A DNA stretch of 64,000 bases. Source: Sulfuriferula sp. GTDB taxonomy: Bacteria > Pseudomonadota > Gammaproteobacteria > Burkholderiales > Sulfuriferulaceae. The notes below the pieces were generated by a model, which had not been told where the DNA came from, searched no databases, and saw nothing but the letters and a program-made list of their open reading frames with translations. Position 1 is the first letter of the stretch, and the number at the start of each line of letters is the position of its first letter. The stretch spans positions 310,001 to 374,000 of the forward strand of contig JARLJL010000013.1 in NCBI GenBank assembly GCA_031291235.1, read 5' to 3'. Positions 1 through 10,512 of the stretch are shown here, piece by piece. A program made the translations under genes and the position numbers.

Positions 1-904
1 ACGTTGCACGAAACCACAAGAACAGGAACAGTACAAAACCGATTTTGAACATCAGCCACACGAAACCGGGTATCCAGTTAAACGGCGCGATATCGAACAA
101 CGGATTCCAGCCGCCGAGGAACATCAGCGATGTCAGCGCGGCGATCAATATCATGTTGGCGTATTCGGCCAGGAAGAATACGGCAAAGGCCATCCCGGAA
201 TATTCAACGTGGAAACCGGCTACGATTTCCGACTCGCCCTCAGCCACGTCAAATGGCGCCCGGTTGGTTTCGGCCACGCCGGCAATCAGGTAGACGATAA
301 ACATCGGAAATAGCGGCAGCCAGTACCAGCTGAATATGCCGCCGGTCTGAGCTTTGACGATTTCCACCAGATTCAGGCTTTGCGAGGCCATCAGCACGCC
401 AACCAGCGCAAATCCCATCGCAATTTCGTAAGACACGATTTGCGCGGCAGAACGCAGACTGCCCAGAAATGCGTATTTTGAATTGGACGCCCAGCCGGCG
501 ATAATCACGCCGTAAACACCCATGGAAGTTATGGCCAGAATATACAGCAGGCCCGCATCGACATTCGCCAGCACGGTTTCCGGGGAAAACGGTATCACGG
601 CCCAAGCCGCCAGAGCCGGTCCTATGGTCAACACAGGCGCCAGCACGAACAAAAACTTGTTGGCACCGCTCGGAATGATGATTTCCTTCATCATCAGCTT
701 AAGACCGTCGGCGATCGGTTGCAGCAAACCCTTGAAACCGACGCGATTCGGACCTATACGCACCTGCATGTAGCCGATCACTTTACGCTCGGCGTAAGTT
801 AAGTAGGCAACGGCTATCATCAGCGGCCCAACTATCGCGATAATTTTTACCAGCGCCCATACTGCCGGCCATGTGTAGCCGAATAAATTTTGCATATATT
901 CCAT
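1..904 (-). CDS. nuoH: NADH-quinone oxidoreductase subunit H (partial, 3' end off window)
   Basis: NuoH is the membrane subunit of complex I that lies at the junction with the peripheral arm and helps form the quinone pocket. The reading frame starts at an ATG one base after the nuoG stop and stays open to the left edge, giving 301 residues of an expected 340-350. The N-terminus reads [16 protein letters not shown], followed by the conserved [19 protein letters not shown] block, a [12 protein letters not shown] stretch, and the acidic loop [16 protein letters not shown] typical of NuoH. Several hydrophobic helices are evident. It is the last gene of the nuo run visible here; nuoI onward would lie to the left. 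Identity is secure, only the C-terminus is missing. Confidence 0.96.
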   Translation of the reverse strand, partial: MEYMQNLFGYTWPAVWALVKIIAIVGPLMIAVAYLTYAERKVIGYMQVRIGPNRVGFKGLLQPIADGLKLMMKEIIIPSGANKFLFVLAPVLTIGPALAAWAVIPFSPETVLANVDAGLLYILAITSMGVYGVIIAGWASNSKYAFLGSLRSAAQIVSYEIAMGFALVGVLMASQSLNLVEIVKAQTGGIFSWYWLPLFPMFIVYLIAGVAETNRAPFDVAEGESEIVAGFHVEYSGMAFAVFFLAEYANMILIAALTSLMFLGGWNPLFDIAPFNWIPGFVWLMFKIGFVLFLFLWFRAT

Positions 905-905
905 G

Positions 906-3263
906 TTATGCACGCTCCAAGCTGATTTCGCCCATCATGGCGCCCAAACCGGACGTATGCGGATGACTGGCTGCCAGACGTACGCAACTCGGGGGCAACG
1001 CGTCGTCGATCTGCATTCTCACCACCAGTCTGCTATCGCCTTGCCGTACTACTGCCATCGCATCGGCACTCAGCCCATGTGCTACCAGCGTGCTCGAATG
1101 CAATTGCGCTACCGGCGTTTCTGCATTGTGGGTCTTTTGCAACGACTCGGCGCGACGGACTATAGCATCGGCCTGATACATGGGTACCTCACCGATACGC
1201 ATAATACCGGGAGTCACATCGACGGACGCAAGTTTAGTGGCCGACAATTGGTTATTCAGTGCACTATCAGGCAATGCATCATTTGGCAATGCGGCCTTGC
1301 GCACATCTTCAGCCGTATCGTAAGCGAAGCCCGGCAAACCCAGCATAGTACCCAGCACGCGCAACACTTTCCATGCCGGACGCGTTTCGCCCAAGGGCTT
1401 CACTGCGCCGTTGAACGACTGTATCCGCCCTTCGGTATTGATAAAGGTGCCGGCTGTTTCTGTAAACGGCGCAATCGGCAACAATACTTCAGCATAGTCC
1501 ATTGCAGCATGCTTATAAGCGCTCATTGCCACGACCATATCGGCACTTTGCAAGGCGCTTACGGCCTGTGCCGGATTATGGCAATCCAGCTCTGCTTCTA
1601 CGCCCAATAACAAGTACGCCTTACGCGGTGCCGCCAGCATGGCTGCCGCATTCAGGCCGGATTTCGCCAAATGCGGCACAGCACCGGCTACATAAGCACC
1701 GACACTGTTTGCCGCCTCACCGAGGAAACCCAGGGTTGCGCCGGACAATTCCGCGATCACTTGCGCCAGCGCATGCAAATCGGCGTATTGCTGATGATGC
1801 TGCGCCATGTTACCCAACAGCACGGCTTTGCGCTCGCCGCTGGACAGGCTGCGCGCAATCGCTTCATTGGCCGGATCTATCGACAGTTTTGCAGTCAGTG
1901 CAGCGATACCAGCCGGCAATGCCTTACCAGTCAGCGTGGCCAACGATGCGGCAACTTGTGCCAGCGAATTGACCATGCCTTGTGGCGGAACGATGGATTT
2001 ATTGGCGACTTTCATCAACAAATCGTCATCGACCGGATTAACCAGATTCAAATGTGCGCCGTGTTTCACAGCCTGACGCAAACGATGAGCCAGCAGCGGC
2101 TGATCCTGACGCAGCGTGCTGCCGATCAGCAACACCCGATCCAGCTTGTCCAGTTCAGCGACCGGCATGCCCAGCCATGGCGCCCCGGTTAATGCGCTGT
2201 CGGCACTGAAATCCGACTGACACACACGTGCGTCGACATTGCCCGTACCCAGACCGCGCATCAGTTTCTGCAACAAATACAATTCTTCTACTGTTTGATG
2301 AGGCGTTGCCAGCGCGCCGATACTGTCCGCTCCATGCAGCTCACGTATCTGTTTCAATCCGTTGGCAACGTAAGCCAGCGCGGCTTCCCAGTCGACTTCC
2401 ATCCATTTGCCATCCTGTTTGACCATGGGTCGAGTCAAACGCTCTGCGGAATTCAATCCCTCATAAGAAAAACGATCCCTGTCCGACAACCAGCATTCGT
2501 TAACCGCTTCGTTTTCCAGCGGCAATACGCGCATCACACGATTATTTTTAACCTGTACCGCGAGATTGCTGCCCAGACCATCGTGCGGGCTGACCGATTT
2601 GCGGCGCGAAAGCTCCCAGCTCCGTGCGGTATAGCGAAACGGTTTGCTGGTCAGAGCACCGACCGGACACAAATCGATAATATTGCCCGACAATTCGGAG
2701 TCTATGGTTTTATTGATAAACGGCATGATTTCGGAATGTTCGCCGCGACCGACCTGTCCCATTTCCATAATGCCGGCGACTTCCTGTCCGAAGCGTACGC
2801 AACGCGTGCAATGGATACAGCGCGTCATATCCGTTGCCACCAGCGGACCCAGATCCTTTTCGGTCACGACGCGTTTGACTTCCTGATAGCGCGATGCGCT
2901 GCCGCCGTAGCCGACAGCCAGATCCTGCAAGCTGCATTCGCCGCCCTGATCGCAAATAGGACAATCCAGCGGGTGATTGATGAGCAGAAACTCCATCACC
3001 CCTTTTTGCGCCTTGACCGCATAATCCGACTTGGTAAACACCTTCATGCCGTCAGTTATCGGCGTGGCGCATGCCGGCATCGGTTTCGCCGCTTTTTCCA
3101 CTTGCACCAGACACATGCGGCAGTTTGCCGCTATCGATAATTTCTTGTGATAGCAGAAATGAGGGATGTATACGCCAATCTGCGCCGCCGCATCCATAAT
3201 AGTACCGCCCGCAGGGATAGATACCTTATTGCCGTCGATTTCAATTTCTAGCATTTGCTTCAC
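906..3263 (-). CDS. nuoG: NADH-quinone oxidoreductase subunit G
   Basis: NuoG is the large iron-sulfur subunit of the complex I peripheral arm and carries electrons from NuoF/E towards NuoI/B. Visible ligands are C37, C48, C51 and C65 (2Fe-2S ferredoxin domain), the [14 protein letters not shown] block with H97, C101, C104 and C110, and C149, C152, C155 and C199 for a further 4Fe-4S cluster. The rest resembles the molybdopterin oxidoreductase fold, which in NuoG has no cofactor role. The extra cluster N7 seen in Escherichia coli and Thermus has no cysteine set here: the expected stretch around residues 214-225 reads [12 protein letters not shown]. At 785 residues it is of normal size. It begins directly after the nuoF stop and its stop lies one base before nuoH. 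Confidence 0.97.
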   Translation of the reverse strand: MKQMLEIEIDGNKVSIPAGGTIMDAAAQIGVYIPHFCYHKKLSIAANCRMCLVQVEKAAKPMPACATPITDGMKVFTKSDYAVKAQKGVMEFLLINHPLDCPICDQGGECSLQDLAVGYGGSASRYQEVKRVVTEKDLGPLVATDMTRCIHCTRCVRFGQEVAGIMEMGQVGRGEHSEIMPFINKTIDSELSGNIIDLCPVGALTSKPFRYTARSWELSRRKSVSPHDGLGSNLAVQVKNNRVMRVLPLENEAVNECWLSDRDRFSYEGLNSAERLTRPMVKQDGKWMEVDWEAALAYVANGLKQIRELHGADSIGALATPHQTVEELYLLQKLMRGLGTGNVDARVCQSDFSADSALTGAPWLGMPVAELDKLDRVLLIGSTLRQDQPLLAHRLRQAVKHGAHLNLVNPVDDDLLMKVANKSIVPPQGMVNSLAQVAASLATLTGKALPAGIAALTAKLSIDPANEAIARSLSSGERKAVLLGNMAQHHQQYADLHALAQVIAELSGATLGFLGEAANSVGAYVAGAVPHLAKSGLNAAAMLAAPRKAYLLLGVEAELDCHNPAQAVSALQSADMVVAMSAYKHAAMDYAEVLLPIAPFTETAGTFINTEGRIQSFNGAVKPLGETRPAWKVLRVLGTMLGLPGFAYDTAEDVRKAALPNDALPDSALNNQLSATKLASVDVTPGIMRIGEVPMYQADAIVRRAESLQKTHNAETPVAQLHSSTLVAHGLSADAMAVVRQGDSRLVVRMQIDDALPPSCVRLAASHPHTSGLGAMMGEISLERA

Positions 3264-4538
3264 CTAAACCATGCATTTGCCATGCTCGATGTGATACTCG
3301 AATTCATGACGATAATGTTTGAGCATCGCCTGGACCGGCATCGCTGCCGCGTCGCCAAGCGCACAAATGGTACGACCGCCGATATTGTGGGCGACATCGC
3401 TCAGCAAATCGAGATCTTCCGGACGGCCCTGACCGTGTTCAATTCTATGTATCACGCGATACAGCCAGCCGGTGCCTTCACGGCAAGGCGTGCATTGGCC
3501 GCAAGATTCTTCAAAATAAAAGTACGACAAGCGTTCCAGCGCTTCCACCATGCACACGGTTTCATCCATGATGATGACCGAACCCGCACCCAGCGCCGAG
3601 CCGGCTTTGGCGATGGAATCGTAATCCATGGTGCATTCCATCATCATTTCGGCAGGCACGACAGGTGTGGAAGAACCGCCCGGAATGCAGGCCTTGAACG
3701 TATGACCGGTGCGTATACCGCCGGCCAGTTCCAGCAATTCGGCAAACGGCATGCCCATCGGCACCTCGAAGTTACCGGGCTTGTTAACGTGGCCCGATAC
3801 CGAAAAAATCTTGGTGCCGCCGTTGTTGGGTTTGCCCAGTTCAAGGAACTTCTGACCGCCTTCGCGAATGATGTAAGGAATGCTGGCGAAGGTTTCAGTG
3901 TTATTGATAGTCGTCGGCTTGCCGTACAAACCGAAACTGGCAGGGAATGGCGGTTTGAAACGGGGCTGCCCTTTTTTACCTTCTATCGATTCCAGCAATG
4001 CGGTTTCTTCGCCGCAAATATACGCGCCGTAACCGTGGTGATTGAACAGATTAAAACAGAAATCGGTGCCCATGATGTTATCGCCGAGGAAACCGGCCGC
4101 TCTTGCTTCCTCAAGCGCGGCTTCCATGCGTTCATAGGTTTGCCAGATTTCGCCATGGATATAATTGTATGCGCGCTTCACGCCCATGGTATAAGCAGCG
4201 ATCGCCATGCCCTCGATCAGCGCATGCGGGTTAAGCAGCATGATGTCGCGATCTTTAAAGGTGCCCGGTTCGCCTTCGTCGGAATTGCATACCAGATACT
4301 TGTCGCCTTGATAGTGGCGCGGCATGAAACTCCATTTCAATCCGGTAGGGAAGCCCGCACCGCCACGACCGCGCAAGGCTGATTTCTTCACTTCGGCAAT
4401 AATGGTTTCGGCCGATATTTTTTCTGTCAATACCTTACGCAGCGCGGCGTAACCGCCATTCGCCACGTAAGTTTCCAGCTTCCACGATTCGGGAAGATGG
4501 GCTGTATTAAATATTACTTCGCCGCCTTTAATGACCAT
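3264..4538 (-). CDS. nuoF: NADH-quinone oxidoreductase subunit F
   Basis: NuoF oxidises NADH with FMN and passes electrons to a 4Fe-4S cluster (N3). The flavin/NADH region shows the glycine-rich [13 protein letters not shown] at residues 57-69 and the [20 protein letters not shown] block at 171-190. The cluster ligands are C346, C349 and C352 in [11 protein letters not shown], with the fourth at C392 in RTICALGD. Length 424 is usual. It starts two bases after the nuoE stop and its own stop abuts the nuoG start, so translation is very likely coupled along the operon. No anomaly was seen. Confidence 0.98.
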   Translation of the reverse strand: MVIKGGEVIFNTAHLPESWKLETYVANGGYAALRKVLTEKISAETIIAEVKKSALRGRGGAGFPTGLKWSFMPRHYQGDKYLVCNSDEGEPGTFKDRDIMLLNPHALIEGMAIAAYTMGVKRAYNYIHGEIWQTYERMEAALEEARAAGFLGDNIMGTDFCFNLFNHHGYGAYICGEETALLESIEGKKGQPRFKPPFPASFGLYGKPTTINNTETFASIPYIIREGGQKFLELGKPNNGGTKIFSVSGHVNKPGNFEVPMGMPFAELLELAGGIRTGHTFKACIPGGSSTPVVPAEMMMECTMDYDSIAKAGSALGAGSVIIMDETVCMVEALERLSYFYFEESCGQCTPCREGTGWLYRVIHRIEHGQGRPEDLDLLSDVAHNIGGRTICALGDAAAMPVQAMLKHYRHEFEYHIEHGKCMV

Positions 4539-4540
4539 GA

Positions 4541-5014
4541 TTATTTCAGCTCTTCAAGGATGGAGTCGATTTTCTCAGGGGTGAGAGAGCCTTCCATGCG
4601 ATGATTATTGATCAGGCACAATGGCGCATCGCCACAAGCCCCCATGCATTCGCCTTCTTTCAGGGTAAAGCGACCGTCAGCGGTGGTTTCGCCGAAATCA
4701 CACCCCAGATGCTGCTTCAAATGGGCCGCCATTTCCGGTGCACCCATCAGCATGCAGGAAATGTTGGTGCACAGCGTCACCTTGTATTTGCCCACAGGCG
4801 ACGTGTCGTACATATTATAAAATGTCGCCACTTCATAAACGGCAATTGTCGGCATGTCCAGGTAATGAGCCACGAAATCCATGGTTTCCGTGGACAGCCA
4901 GCCCTTTTCCACCTGGGCAATGCGCAAAGCCGACATCACTGCCGACTGGCGTTGGTCGGCCGGATATTTGGCGATTTCAATATCTATCTGGGCAAGAGAT
5001 TCTGGGCTCAGCAT
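4541..5014 (-). CDS. nuoE: NADH-quinone oxidoreductase subunit E
   Basis: NuoE is the small thioredoxin-like subunit of the NADH dehydrogenase module and carries 2Fe-2S cluster N1a beside NuoF. The four ligands are visible as C82 and C87 (CTNISC) and C123 and C127 (CMGAC). The N-terminal helical part ([17 protein letters not shown], then VATFYNMY) is characteristic of the family, and 157 residues is a usual length. Its ATG overlaps the nuoD stop by one base (TAATG), which implies coupled translation. Nothing unusual is seen. Confidence 0.97.
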   Translation of the reverse strand: MLSPESLAQIDIEIAKYPADQRQSAVMSALRIAQVEKGWLSTETMDFVAHYLDMPTIAVYEVATFYNMYDTSPVGKYKVTLCTNISCMLMGAPEMAAHLKQHLGCDFGETTADGRFTLKEGECMGACGDAPLCLINNHRMEGSLTPEKIDSILEELK

Positions 5015-6267
5015 TATCGGTCTATCTCCCCGAATACGATGTCTTGCGTACCAATGATTGCGACCACGTCGGCAATCATGTGACCACGCACCATTTCATC
5101 CAGCGCCGCCAAATGCGGGTAACCGGGTGCACGAATTTTCAGACGGTAAGGTTTGTTGGCGCCATCAGACACTATGTAGATCCCAAACTCGCCTTTTGGA
5201 TGTTCCACCGCGGCATAGGCTTCGCCCTCGGGAACATGCATACCTTCTGTGAACAGCTTGAAGTGATGAATCAGGTCTTCCATACTCTGTTTCATGCCGA
5301 CTCGCGACGGCGACGCCACCTTGTGATTATCCGTAATCACAGGACCTGGATTTTGTTTCAGCCAGGTCACGCACTGCTTGATAATACGATTGGACTGACG
5401 CATTTCTTCCATCCGTACCAGATAGCGGTCATAACAATCGCCATTCACGCCTACCGGGATATCGAAATCCAGCCTGTCGTAAACTTCATACGGCTGTTTC
5501 TTGCGCAAATCCCATTCGATACCGGAGCCGCGCAGCATGGGACCGGAAAAACCCAGCGCGAGCGCACGTTCGGGCGATACCACGCCAATGCCGACCGTAC
5601 GTTGCTTCCAGATACGATTATCGGTCAAGAGCGTTTCATACTCATCGACATAGACATCAAAACGGCGCGTAAAATCCTCAAGAAAGTCCAGCATGGAACC
5701 CTGACGGTTTGCATTCATTTCCCGTATAGCGGATTCATTATGAATTTTGGACGCCTTGTATTGCGGCATCGTATCAGGCAAATCGCGATATACGCCGCCG
5801 GGACGGTAATAGGCTGCGTGCATGCGCGCACCGGACACCGCTTCGTAACAATCCATCAAGTCTTCACGTTCGCGGAAGGCGTAGAGAAATACCGTCATGG
5901 CGCCGATATCGATTGCATGCGCACCCAGCCACAGCAAATGATTCAGGATACGCGTCACTTCATCGAACATGACCCGTATATACTGGGCGCGCTCAGGTAT
6001 GGCGATACCCATCAGTTTTTCGATCGCCATCACGTATGCGTGCTCATTGCTCATCATCGACACGTAATCGAGCCGGTCCATATAGGGCAGGGCTTGCAAA
6101 AAGGTTTTGTTCTCGGCCAGCTTTTCCGTGCCGCGATGCAACAGACCGATATGCGGATCCGCCCGTTCGATCACCTCGCCGTCCAGCTCCAGCACCAGAC
6201 GCAACACTCCGTGCGCGGCCGGATGCTGCGGACCGAAGTTCATGGTGTAATTACGAATCTCGGCCAT
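5014..6267 (-). CDS. nuoD: NADH-quinone oxidoreductase subunit D
   Basis: NuoD is the 49-kDa-type subunit of complex I and forms the quinone site together with NuoB. The first residues, [20 protein letters not shown], contain the family signature. The start chosen overlaps the nuoC stop by one base (TAATG); a start three codons upstream is possible but would break this overlap and the usual N-terminus. At 417 residues it matches the family. Further conserved blocks include [19 protein letters not shown] and the C-terminal [18 protein letters not shown]. Separate nuoC and nuoD genes, rather than the nuoCD fusion of enterobacteria, are usual for betaproteobacteria. Confidence 0.97.
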   Translation of the reverse strand: MAEIRNYTMNFGPQHPAAHGVLRLVLELDGEVIERADPHIGLLHRGTEKLAENKTFLQALPYMDRLDYVSMMSNEHAYVMAIEKLMGIAIPERAQYIRVMFDEVTRILNHLLWLGAHAIDIGAMTVFLYAFREREDLMDCYEAVSGARMHAAYYRPGGVYRDLPDTMPQYKASKIHNESAIREMNANRQGSMLDFLEDFTRRFDVYVDEYETLLTDNRIWKQRTVGIGVVSPERALALGFSGPMLRGSGIEWDLRKKQPYEVYDRLDFDIPVGVNGDCYDRYLVRMEEMRQSNRIIKQCVTWLKQNPGPVITDNHKVASPSRVGMKQSMEDLIHHFKLFTEGMHVPEGEAYAAVEHPKGEFGIYIVSDGANKPYRLKIRAPGYPHLAALDEMVRGHMIADVVAIIGTQDIVFGEIDR

Positions 6268-6866
6268 TATGCGCACTCTCCATAATTTTCTTCCCGGACT
6301 ATGCGCGGTGTAATCTCACGCGGGTCGATACTTACAGGCTGATAAATAACGCGTTGCTGCTCGGGGTCGTAACGCATTTCCACATTGCCGGAAATCGGGA
6401 AATCCTTACGGAACGGATGACCGACGAAACCGTAATCGGTCAGAATACGACGCAGATCGGGGTGGCCGTCAAACACGATACCGAACAAATCGAATGCTTC
6501 GCGCTCGAACCAGTTTGCCGAAGGCCAGACATCCACCATGCTTCCCAGCACAGGAAAGTCGTCTTCGCTGGCGAACACGCGCACGCGCAAACGGCGATTT
6601 TTCACCAGCGACAACAAGTGATACACCACAGCAAAACGCGCCCCTTGCCATTCGCCTTCCTTGTAGTCGGAATAATCCATTCCGCACAAATCGATTAATT
6701 GTTCAAAGCGCAATCCGGCATGATCGCGCAGCGATAACATCACATCGCGCAAATCGGCAGCTTGCACTTCTATGGTCAATTCATCCAGCGCCTCCACCTG
6801 GCGTACTATTTTTGTACCCAGAGTGGTCAGCAAGGAAACGGACAGACTCTCTAATGACGGATTCAT
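6267..6866 (-). CDS. nuoC: NADH-quinone oxidoreductase subunit C
   Basis: NuoC is the 30-kDa-type scaffold subunit that packs against NuoD in the peripheral arm and has no cofactor. The family signature is present near the C-terminus: [20 protein letters not shown], then [19 protein letters not shown]. The 199-residue length is normal. The gene starts 19 bases after nuoB and its stop is fused to the nuoD start. The Shine-Dalgarno sequence is weak (GAGCGAG), and translation probably benefits from coupling to nuoB. No irregularities were seen. Confidence 0.96.
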   Translation of the reverse strand: MNPSLESLSVSLLTTLGTKIVRQVEALDELTIEVQAADLRDVMLSLRDHAGLRFEQLIDLCGMDYSDYKEGEWQGARFAVVYHLLSLVKNRRLRVRVFASEDDFPVLGSMVDVWPSANWFEREAFDLFGIVFDGHPDLRRILTDYGFVGHPFRKDFPISGNVEMRYDPEQQRVIYQPVSIDPREITPRIVREENYGECA

Positions 6867-6885
6867 AACGACTCGCTCTTAATCA

Positions 6886-7362
6886 TTAACGCGCAATGGT
6901 ATTTGTGCGCTTGATCTTGTTTTGCAACTGAATAAAACCGTACAACAAGGCTTCGGCGGTAGGCGGGCAACCGGGCACGTAAATATCGACAGGCACGATG
7001 CGATCGCAGCCGCGTACCACAGAATACGAATAATGATAATAACCGCCGCCGTTCGCGCAGGAACCCATGGAAATCACCCAGCGCGGCTCTGCCATCTGGT
7101 CATACACCTTGCGTAATGCTGGGGCCATCTTGTTGCACAAGGTACCGGCCACGATCATGACATCAGACTGACGCGGACTGGGACGAAACACAATGCCGAA
7201 ACGATCCAGATCGTAACGCGAAGCACCTGCCTGCATCATTTCAACAGCACAGCATGCCAGACCGAAAGTCATCGGCCATAACGAACCGGTTCGGGTCCAG
7301 TTAATCAGTTTGTCAGCCGTTGTGGTGACAAAACCTTGTTCCAAAACGCCTTCTATTCCCAT
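6886..7362 (-). CDS. nuoB: NADH-quinone oxidoreductase subunit B
   Basis: NuoB holds the terminal 4Fe-4S cluster N2, which reduces quinone. The ligand pattern is seen as tandem cysteines in [10 protein letters not shown], a cysteine in GSCANGGG and one in [10 protein letters not shown] chose the ATG giving [15 protein letters not shown] (158 residues) because it matches the usual N-terminus and has AAAGGGG about eight bases upstream; a longer reading from 7383 would add seven atypical residues. This start overlaps the end of nuoA by ten bases. Function and cluster ligands are clear. Confidence 0.97.
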   Translation of the reverse strand: MGIEGVLEQGFVTTTADKLINWTRTGSLWPMTFGLACCAVEMMQAGASRYDLDRFGIVFRPSPRQSDVMIVAGTLCNKMAPALRKVYDQMAEPRWVISMGSCANGGGYYHYSYSVVRGCDRIVPVDIYVPGCPPTAEALLYGFIQLQNKIKRTNTIAR

Positions 7363-7709
7363 TCCAGCGCCCCTTTCATCCATTCGTAAACAAAGCCGAC
7401 TACGAGTATGGCCAAAAACAGCACCATCGCCAGATAACCGAACATGCCAATTTCATTCAGGACAATAGCCCAAGGGAACAGAAATGCTATTTCCAGATCA
7501 AACAAAATAAATAATATGGCGACAAGATAATAGCGCACGTCAAATCGCATGCGCGCGTCTTCAAAAGCCTCAAATCCGCATTCGTACGGAGAGAGCTTTT
7601 CGCTGTCAGGATGATTCGGCGCCAGCAGCCAGCCCATCAGCATGGGGCCTACACCCACCGCCAATCCCACCAAAACAAACAACAGCACAGGAAAATAATT
7701 TTCAAGCAT
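7353..7709 (-). CDS. nuoA: NADH-quinone oxidoreductase subunit A
   Basis: NuoA is a small complex I membrane subunit with three transmembrane helices. The sequence shows the conserved loop [20 protein letters not shown] and the following helix [20 protein letters not shown]. The chosen start ([11 protein letters not shown], 118 residues) has a GGGG ribosome-binding stretch six bases upstream; an ATG six codons earlier lacks one. It is the first gene of the nuo operon, with a candidate promoter 39-68 bases upstream. The 3' end overlaps nuoB by ten bases. Confidence 0.95.
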   Translation of the reverse strand: MLENYFPVLLFVLVGLAVGVGPMLMGWLLAPNHPDSEKLSPYECGFEAFEDARMRFDVRYYLVAILFILFDLEIAFLFPWAIVLNEIGMFGYLAMVLFLAILVVGFVYEWMKGALEWE

Positions 7710-7747
7710 GGATAACCCCCAAGCCATTTATAGGCGCACAGCCTCTC

Positions 7748-7777
7748 AGTTTAATTGCCCTAAAAGCACCGCGTCAA
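7748..7777 (-). promoter_or_regulatory. Candidate nuo operon promoter
   Basis: On the minus strand TTGACG and TAAACT are separated by 18 bases, with an A/T-rich stretch just upstream of the -35 element. The -10 lies about 39 bases before the nuoA ATG. The -10 match is only four of six, so this is a plausible rather than firm call. Confidence 0.4.
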
Positions 7778-7869
7778 GCTTAAAAAAAGATCGTCAAAAT
7801 CAGCATATTCGATATTAACAATCAAACACTTACGATAGACAGCAATAATGTGCCTATACGAAAAGTCTA

Positions 7870-7955
7870 TGGTGCCGACGGCGAGACTCGAACTCGCACA
7901 GCTTTACGCCACTACCCCCTCAAGATAGCGTGTCTACCAATTTCACCACGTCGGC
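7870..7955 (-). tRNA. tRNA-Leu (anticodon GAG)
   Basis: The minus strand folds as a class II tRNA. Acceptor arm GCCGACG pairs with CGTCGGC, the anticodon stem CTATC/GGTAG encloses the loop TTGAGGG (anticodon GAG), there is a long variable arm, the T-loop is TTCGAGT and CCA is encoded. It reads CUC and CUU codons. It lies just after secG, the same secG-tRNA-Leu(GAG) neighbourhood known from E. coli (secG-leuU), and just before nuoA. Confidence 0.97.
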
Positions 7956-8003
7956 CGATTGACAGGACGGATCGATAATCCGCCCCACGGTAACATACTC
8001 CGA

Positions 8004-8381
8004 TTACTTCGGAATTTCCCCGGCTTTTGACCCGGTGTTACCTGGAACTGCTTGACCTGCTGGCATTGCCGGAACGGTTGTACCGACAGGAGCCACAGGT
8101 TTGACTGCCTGCAATTTTTGTTGCGCTTGCATAACGCCAACCGATTTGGTTTGATGACCCGAATAATAGGTCAATACCAAACTGGTCATAAAAAAAGTAG
8201 CCGCCAGCACTGCGGTCGTACGGCTAAGAAAATTGGCCGATCCTGTAGAACCGAACAAACTTCCCGATGCGCCACTACCAAATGACGCACCCATATCCGC
8301 ACCTTTGCCTTGCTGCAGCAGCACCAGCACGATGACCGAAACCGCGGCCAACAAGTGCAAAATCCAAATTATCGTTTCCAA
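8004..8381 (-). CDS. secG: Preprotein translocase subunit SecG
   Basis: SecG is the accessory subunit of the SecYEG inner-membrane channel. The protein has two hydrophobic helices (about residues 3-21 and 54-74) joined by the conserved loop LLQQGKGADMGASFGSGASG and then SLFGSTGSANFLSRTT. The C-terminal tail is rich in Gly, Pro and Ala, as often seen. The start appears to be TTG, with AAGGA seven bases upstream; no ATG gives a better N-terminus. It follows tpiA by 25 bases and is probably co-transcribed with it. The downstream tRNA-Leu(GAG) may share the transcript. Confidence 0.95.
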   Translation of the reverse strand: METIIWILHLLAAVSVIVLVLLQQGKGADMGASFGSGASGSLFGSTGSANFLSRTTAVLAATFFMTSLVLTYYSGHQTKSVGVMQAQQKLQAVKPVAPVGTTVPAMPAGQAVPGNTGSKAGEIPK

Positions 8382-8406
8382 ATCCTAGTCCTTTAGACAA
8401 GATCAC

Positions 8407-9162
8407 TCAAAATTGAGCGGCCTTGCAAATTGCAACAAAGTCATCCGCCACCAACGACGCCCCACCAATCAACCCGCCATCAATATCGGGTTGGGAAAAC
8501 AGCTCTGCCGCATTAGCCGCTTTAACACTGCCGCCATACAGTATGATCATGCGTCCGGCTATTTCCATATCCAAAACAGCCAGTTTTTGCCGAATAAAAG
8601 CATGCACAGCCTGCGCCTGCTCCGGGCTTGCGGTTTTACCTGTGCCGATAGCCCAAACCGGCTCATATGCAATCACTGCACGCGCTATGCCTGACATACC
8701 CGCTACATTCAGCACGGCGTCAAGCTGCCGGGCAATGACCGATTCAGCCATACCCGCTTCGCGTTCCGAAAGCGTCTCGCCGACACACAAAATCGGCGTC
8801 AGCCCGGCGCCAATTGCCGCCACAAATTTGGCAGCGACGACCTGATCCGTTTCGCCGAACAATGCACGCCGTTCCGAATGCCCGACGATCACATAACGGC
8901 AGCCGAAATCCAGCAGCATGGATGCCGACACCTCGCCGGTATAGGCCCCTTTGGCAAACTCGCTAACCTGCTGAGCACCCCATGCAATCGCACTATCGGT
9001 CAACACATCCTGAGCCTGAGCAAGATAAGGGAAGGGAACGCACACAGCACACGCCATATTGCGCACATCGGCCAAGGCCGCGCGCAACTCGCCCAGCAGC
9101 GCCCGATTCTCGGACAGGCTGCCATGCATTTTCCAGTTTCCGGCGACCAACTTTTGCCGCAT
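8407..9162 (-). CDS. tpiA: Triosephosphate isomerase
   Basis: TpiA interconverts dihydroxyacetone phosphate and glyceraldehyde 3-phosphate in glycolysis and gluconeogenesis. The catalytic residues are visible: K11 in AGNWKMHG, H95 in VGHSERR and E167 in [11 protein letters not shown], the last leading into the flexible loop. The phosphate-binding LYGGSVK occurs at 209-215. Length 251 is normal for a TIM barrel. It heads a tpiA-secG transcription unit with its own candidate promoter and is divergent from pstS. Confidence 0.97.
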   Translation of the reverse strand: MRQKLVAGNWKMHGSLSENRALLGELRAALADVRNMACAVCVPFPYLAQAQDVLTDSAIAWGAQQVSEFAKGAYTGEVSASMLLDFGCRYVIVGHSERRALFGETDQVVAAKFVAAIGAGLTPILCVGETLSEREAGMAESVIARQLDAVLNVAGMSGIARAVIAYEPVWAIGTGKTASPEQAQAVHAFIRQKLAVLDMEIAGRMIILYGGSVKAANAAELFSQPDIDGGLIGGASLVADDFVAICKAAQF

Positions 9163-9190
9163 TGCTCAACCCCACCTTCTAAAACCCTAG

Positions 9191-9220
9191 ATAGTACACA
9201 CAACACCCCCGCTTGGTCAA
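9191..9220 (-). promoter_or_regulatory. Candidate tpiA promoter
   Basis: The minus strand shows TTGACC and TACTAT with an 18-base spacer; the -10 ends about 28 bases before the tpiA ATG. The -35 matches five of six consensus bases and the -10 four of six. Confidence 0.5.
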
Positions 9221-9378
9221 TCCTTAGCGCCATCGACAACCCTGCAAATCGCTTTAATCGTTTTGTCACAATTATGCAATATTCAGTAGGTACTATGGTC
9301 ATCAGCAAACAGCAAGCCTCATTCATCAATCTGCTTTTTGTCATGGTTTAACATTATCTATACGGAGATACAACAAAC
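9221..9378 (+). promoter_or_regulatory. Upstream region of the pst operon
   Basis: This stretch should carry the pstS promoter. Two TTGTCA sequences (9263-9268 and 9338-9343) resemble one half of a PhoB box, but neither has a clear second half eleven bases away, so PhoB control is expected from family knowledge and is not shown here. A GGAG ribosome-binding site precedes the pstS ATG by about eleven bases. Confidence 0.3.
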
Positions 9379-10425
9379 ATGCAAACCACTACTCGCAACC
9401 TTGCAACCATGCTGCTGCTTAGCGCTGGCTGGGCTTTTGCCGCCAGCACCCAAGCTGCCGAAATCACCGGAGCAGGCGCTACTTTCCCATATCCCATTTA
9501 TTCCAAATGGGCTGAAGCGTATAAAGCCAAAACCAATATCGGTCTGAACTACCAGTCCATCGGATCGGGCGGCGGCATCAAGCAGATCAATGCCAAAACA
9601 GTCGATTTCGGCGCTTCCGACATGCCGCTAAAAGCTGACGTTCTGGAAAAAGACGGCCTGATGCAATTCCCTACCGTTATCGGTGGCGTAGTACCGGTCA
9701 TGAATGTTGAAGGCGTTGCACCCGGCCAAATCCACCTGTCGGGCAAAGTGCTGGCAGATATCTACATGGGCAAGATCCTCACCTGGAACGACCCTGCGAT
9801 TGTTGCCCTCAACAAATCCGCAAAATTGCCTGCAACCCCTATCACTGTAGTTCATCGTTCCGATGGCTCCGGCACCACGTTCATCTTCACCAACTACCTG
9901 GCTAAAGTCAGCCCTGAGTGGAAAGAAAAAGTGGGCAACGACACATCGGTTGCATGGCCTGCCGGCGTAGGCGGCAAAGGCAACGAAGGCGTAGCTTCCT
10001 TCGTACAGCGCATCAAGGGTTCGATCGGCTACGTAGAATACGCATATGCCAAACAGAACAAAATGACTTACACCATGATGCAAAACAAGGAAGGCAATTT
10101 TGTCGCTCCTGATGACAGCACCTTCCAGTCTGCCGCTGCCGGCGCTGACTGGGAACACGCTCCTGGCTTCTATGAAATTCTGACCGACGAACCGGGCAAA
10201 ATAAGCTGGCCTATCACTGGCGCCACTTTCATTTTGATGCACAAAGCACAAGAGAAACCGGAAAATGCCAAGGAAGTGCTGAAATTCTTTGATTGGTCTT
10301 ATGCAAATGGCGATAAAATGGCGGCTGATTTAGATTATGTTCCATTGCCTGACAGTCTGGTCAAGCTGATTGCCAAGGCATGGAAGAACGACATCAAAGG
10401 CACAAACGGCAAGGCTGTCTGGTAA
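9379..10425 (+). CDS. pstS: Periplasmic phosphate-binding protein PstS
   Basis: PstS captures inorganic phosphate in the periplasm for the PstCAB importer. The first 28 or so residues form a signal peptide ending near STQAAEITGAG. The mature protein starts with the family signature ITGAGATFPYPIYSKWAEAY. Phosphate-contact motifs SDMPLK and HRSDGSGTTFIF are clear. Length 348 is usual. It is the first gene of a pstSCAB run; a GC-rich hairpin after its stop may stabilise the pstS message and lower downstream expression, which would fit the need for more PstS than membrane subunits. The regulator is not visible. Confidence 0.97.
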   Translation: MQTTTRNLATMLLLSAGWAFAASTQAAEITGAGATFPYPIYSKWAEAYKAKTNIGLNYQSIGSGGGIKQINAKTVDFGASDMPLKADVLEKDGLMQFPTVIGGVVPVMNVEGVAPGQIHLSGKVLADIYMGKILTWNDPAIVALNKSAKLPATPITVVHRSDGSGTTFIFTNYLAKVSPEWKEKVGNDTSVAWPAGVGGKGNEGVASFVQRIKGSIGYVEYAYAKQNKMTYTMMQNKEGNFVAPDDSTFQSAAAGADWEHAPGFYEILTDEPGKISWPITGATFILMHKAQEKPENAKEVLKFFDWSYANGDKMAADLDYVPLPDSLVKLIAKAWKNDIKGTNGKAVW

Positions 10426-10466
10426 TACTTGCGTAAACTGACTTTGATTTTGTAACCAAAACAGAC

Positions 10467-10490
10467 AAGGGGGGAGCAGGCTTCCCCCTT
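10467..10490 (+). terminator. Intercistronic hairpin between pstS and pstC
   Basis: AAGGGGG pairs with CCCCCTT, and the stem continues inward with GAGC against GCTT (one G-T pair). Only three T follow, so this is more likely an RNA-stabilising or partial-termination hairpin than a full terminator. Confidence 0.5.
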
Positions 10491-10512
10491 TGCCTTGTAA
10501 TCATATTACGCT

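Noticed and set aside
3255-6285. Long plus-strand open frames opposite nuoF and nuoD (375 and 515 codons)
   Set aside because: They lie wholly antisense to well-identified genes, have no ribosome site, and read as His/Arg-rich sequence without any domain pattern.
9263-9343. Pair of TTGTCA sequences as a PhoB box
   Set aside because: They are about 75 bases apart, and neither has a second half-site at the eleven-base spacing a Pho box needs.
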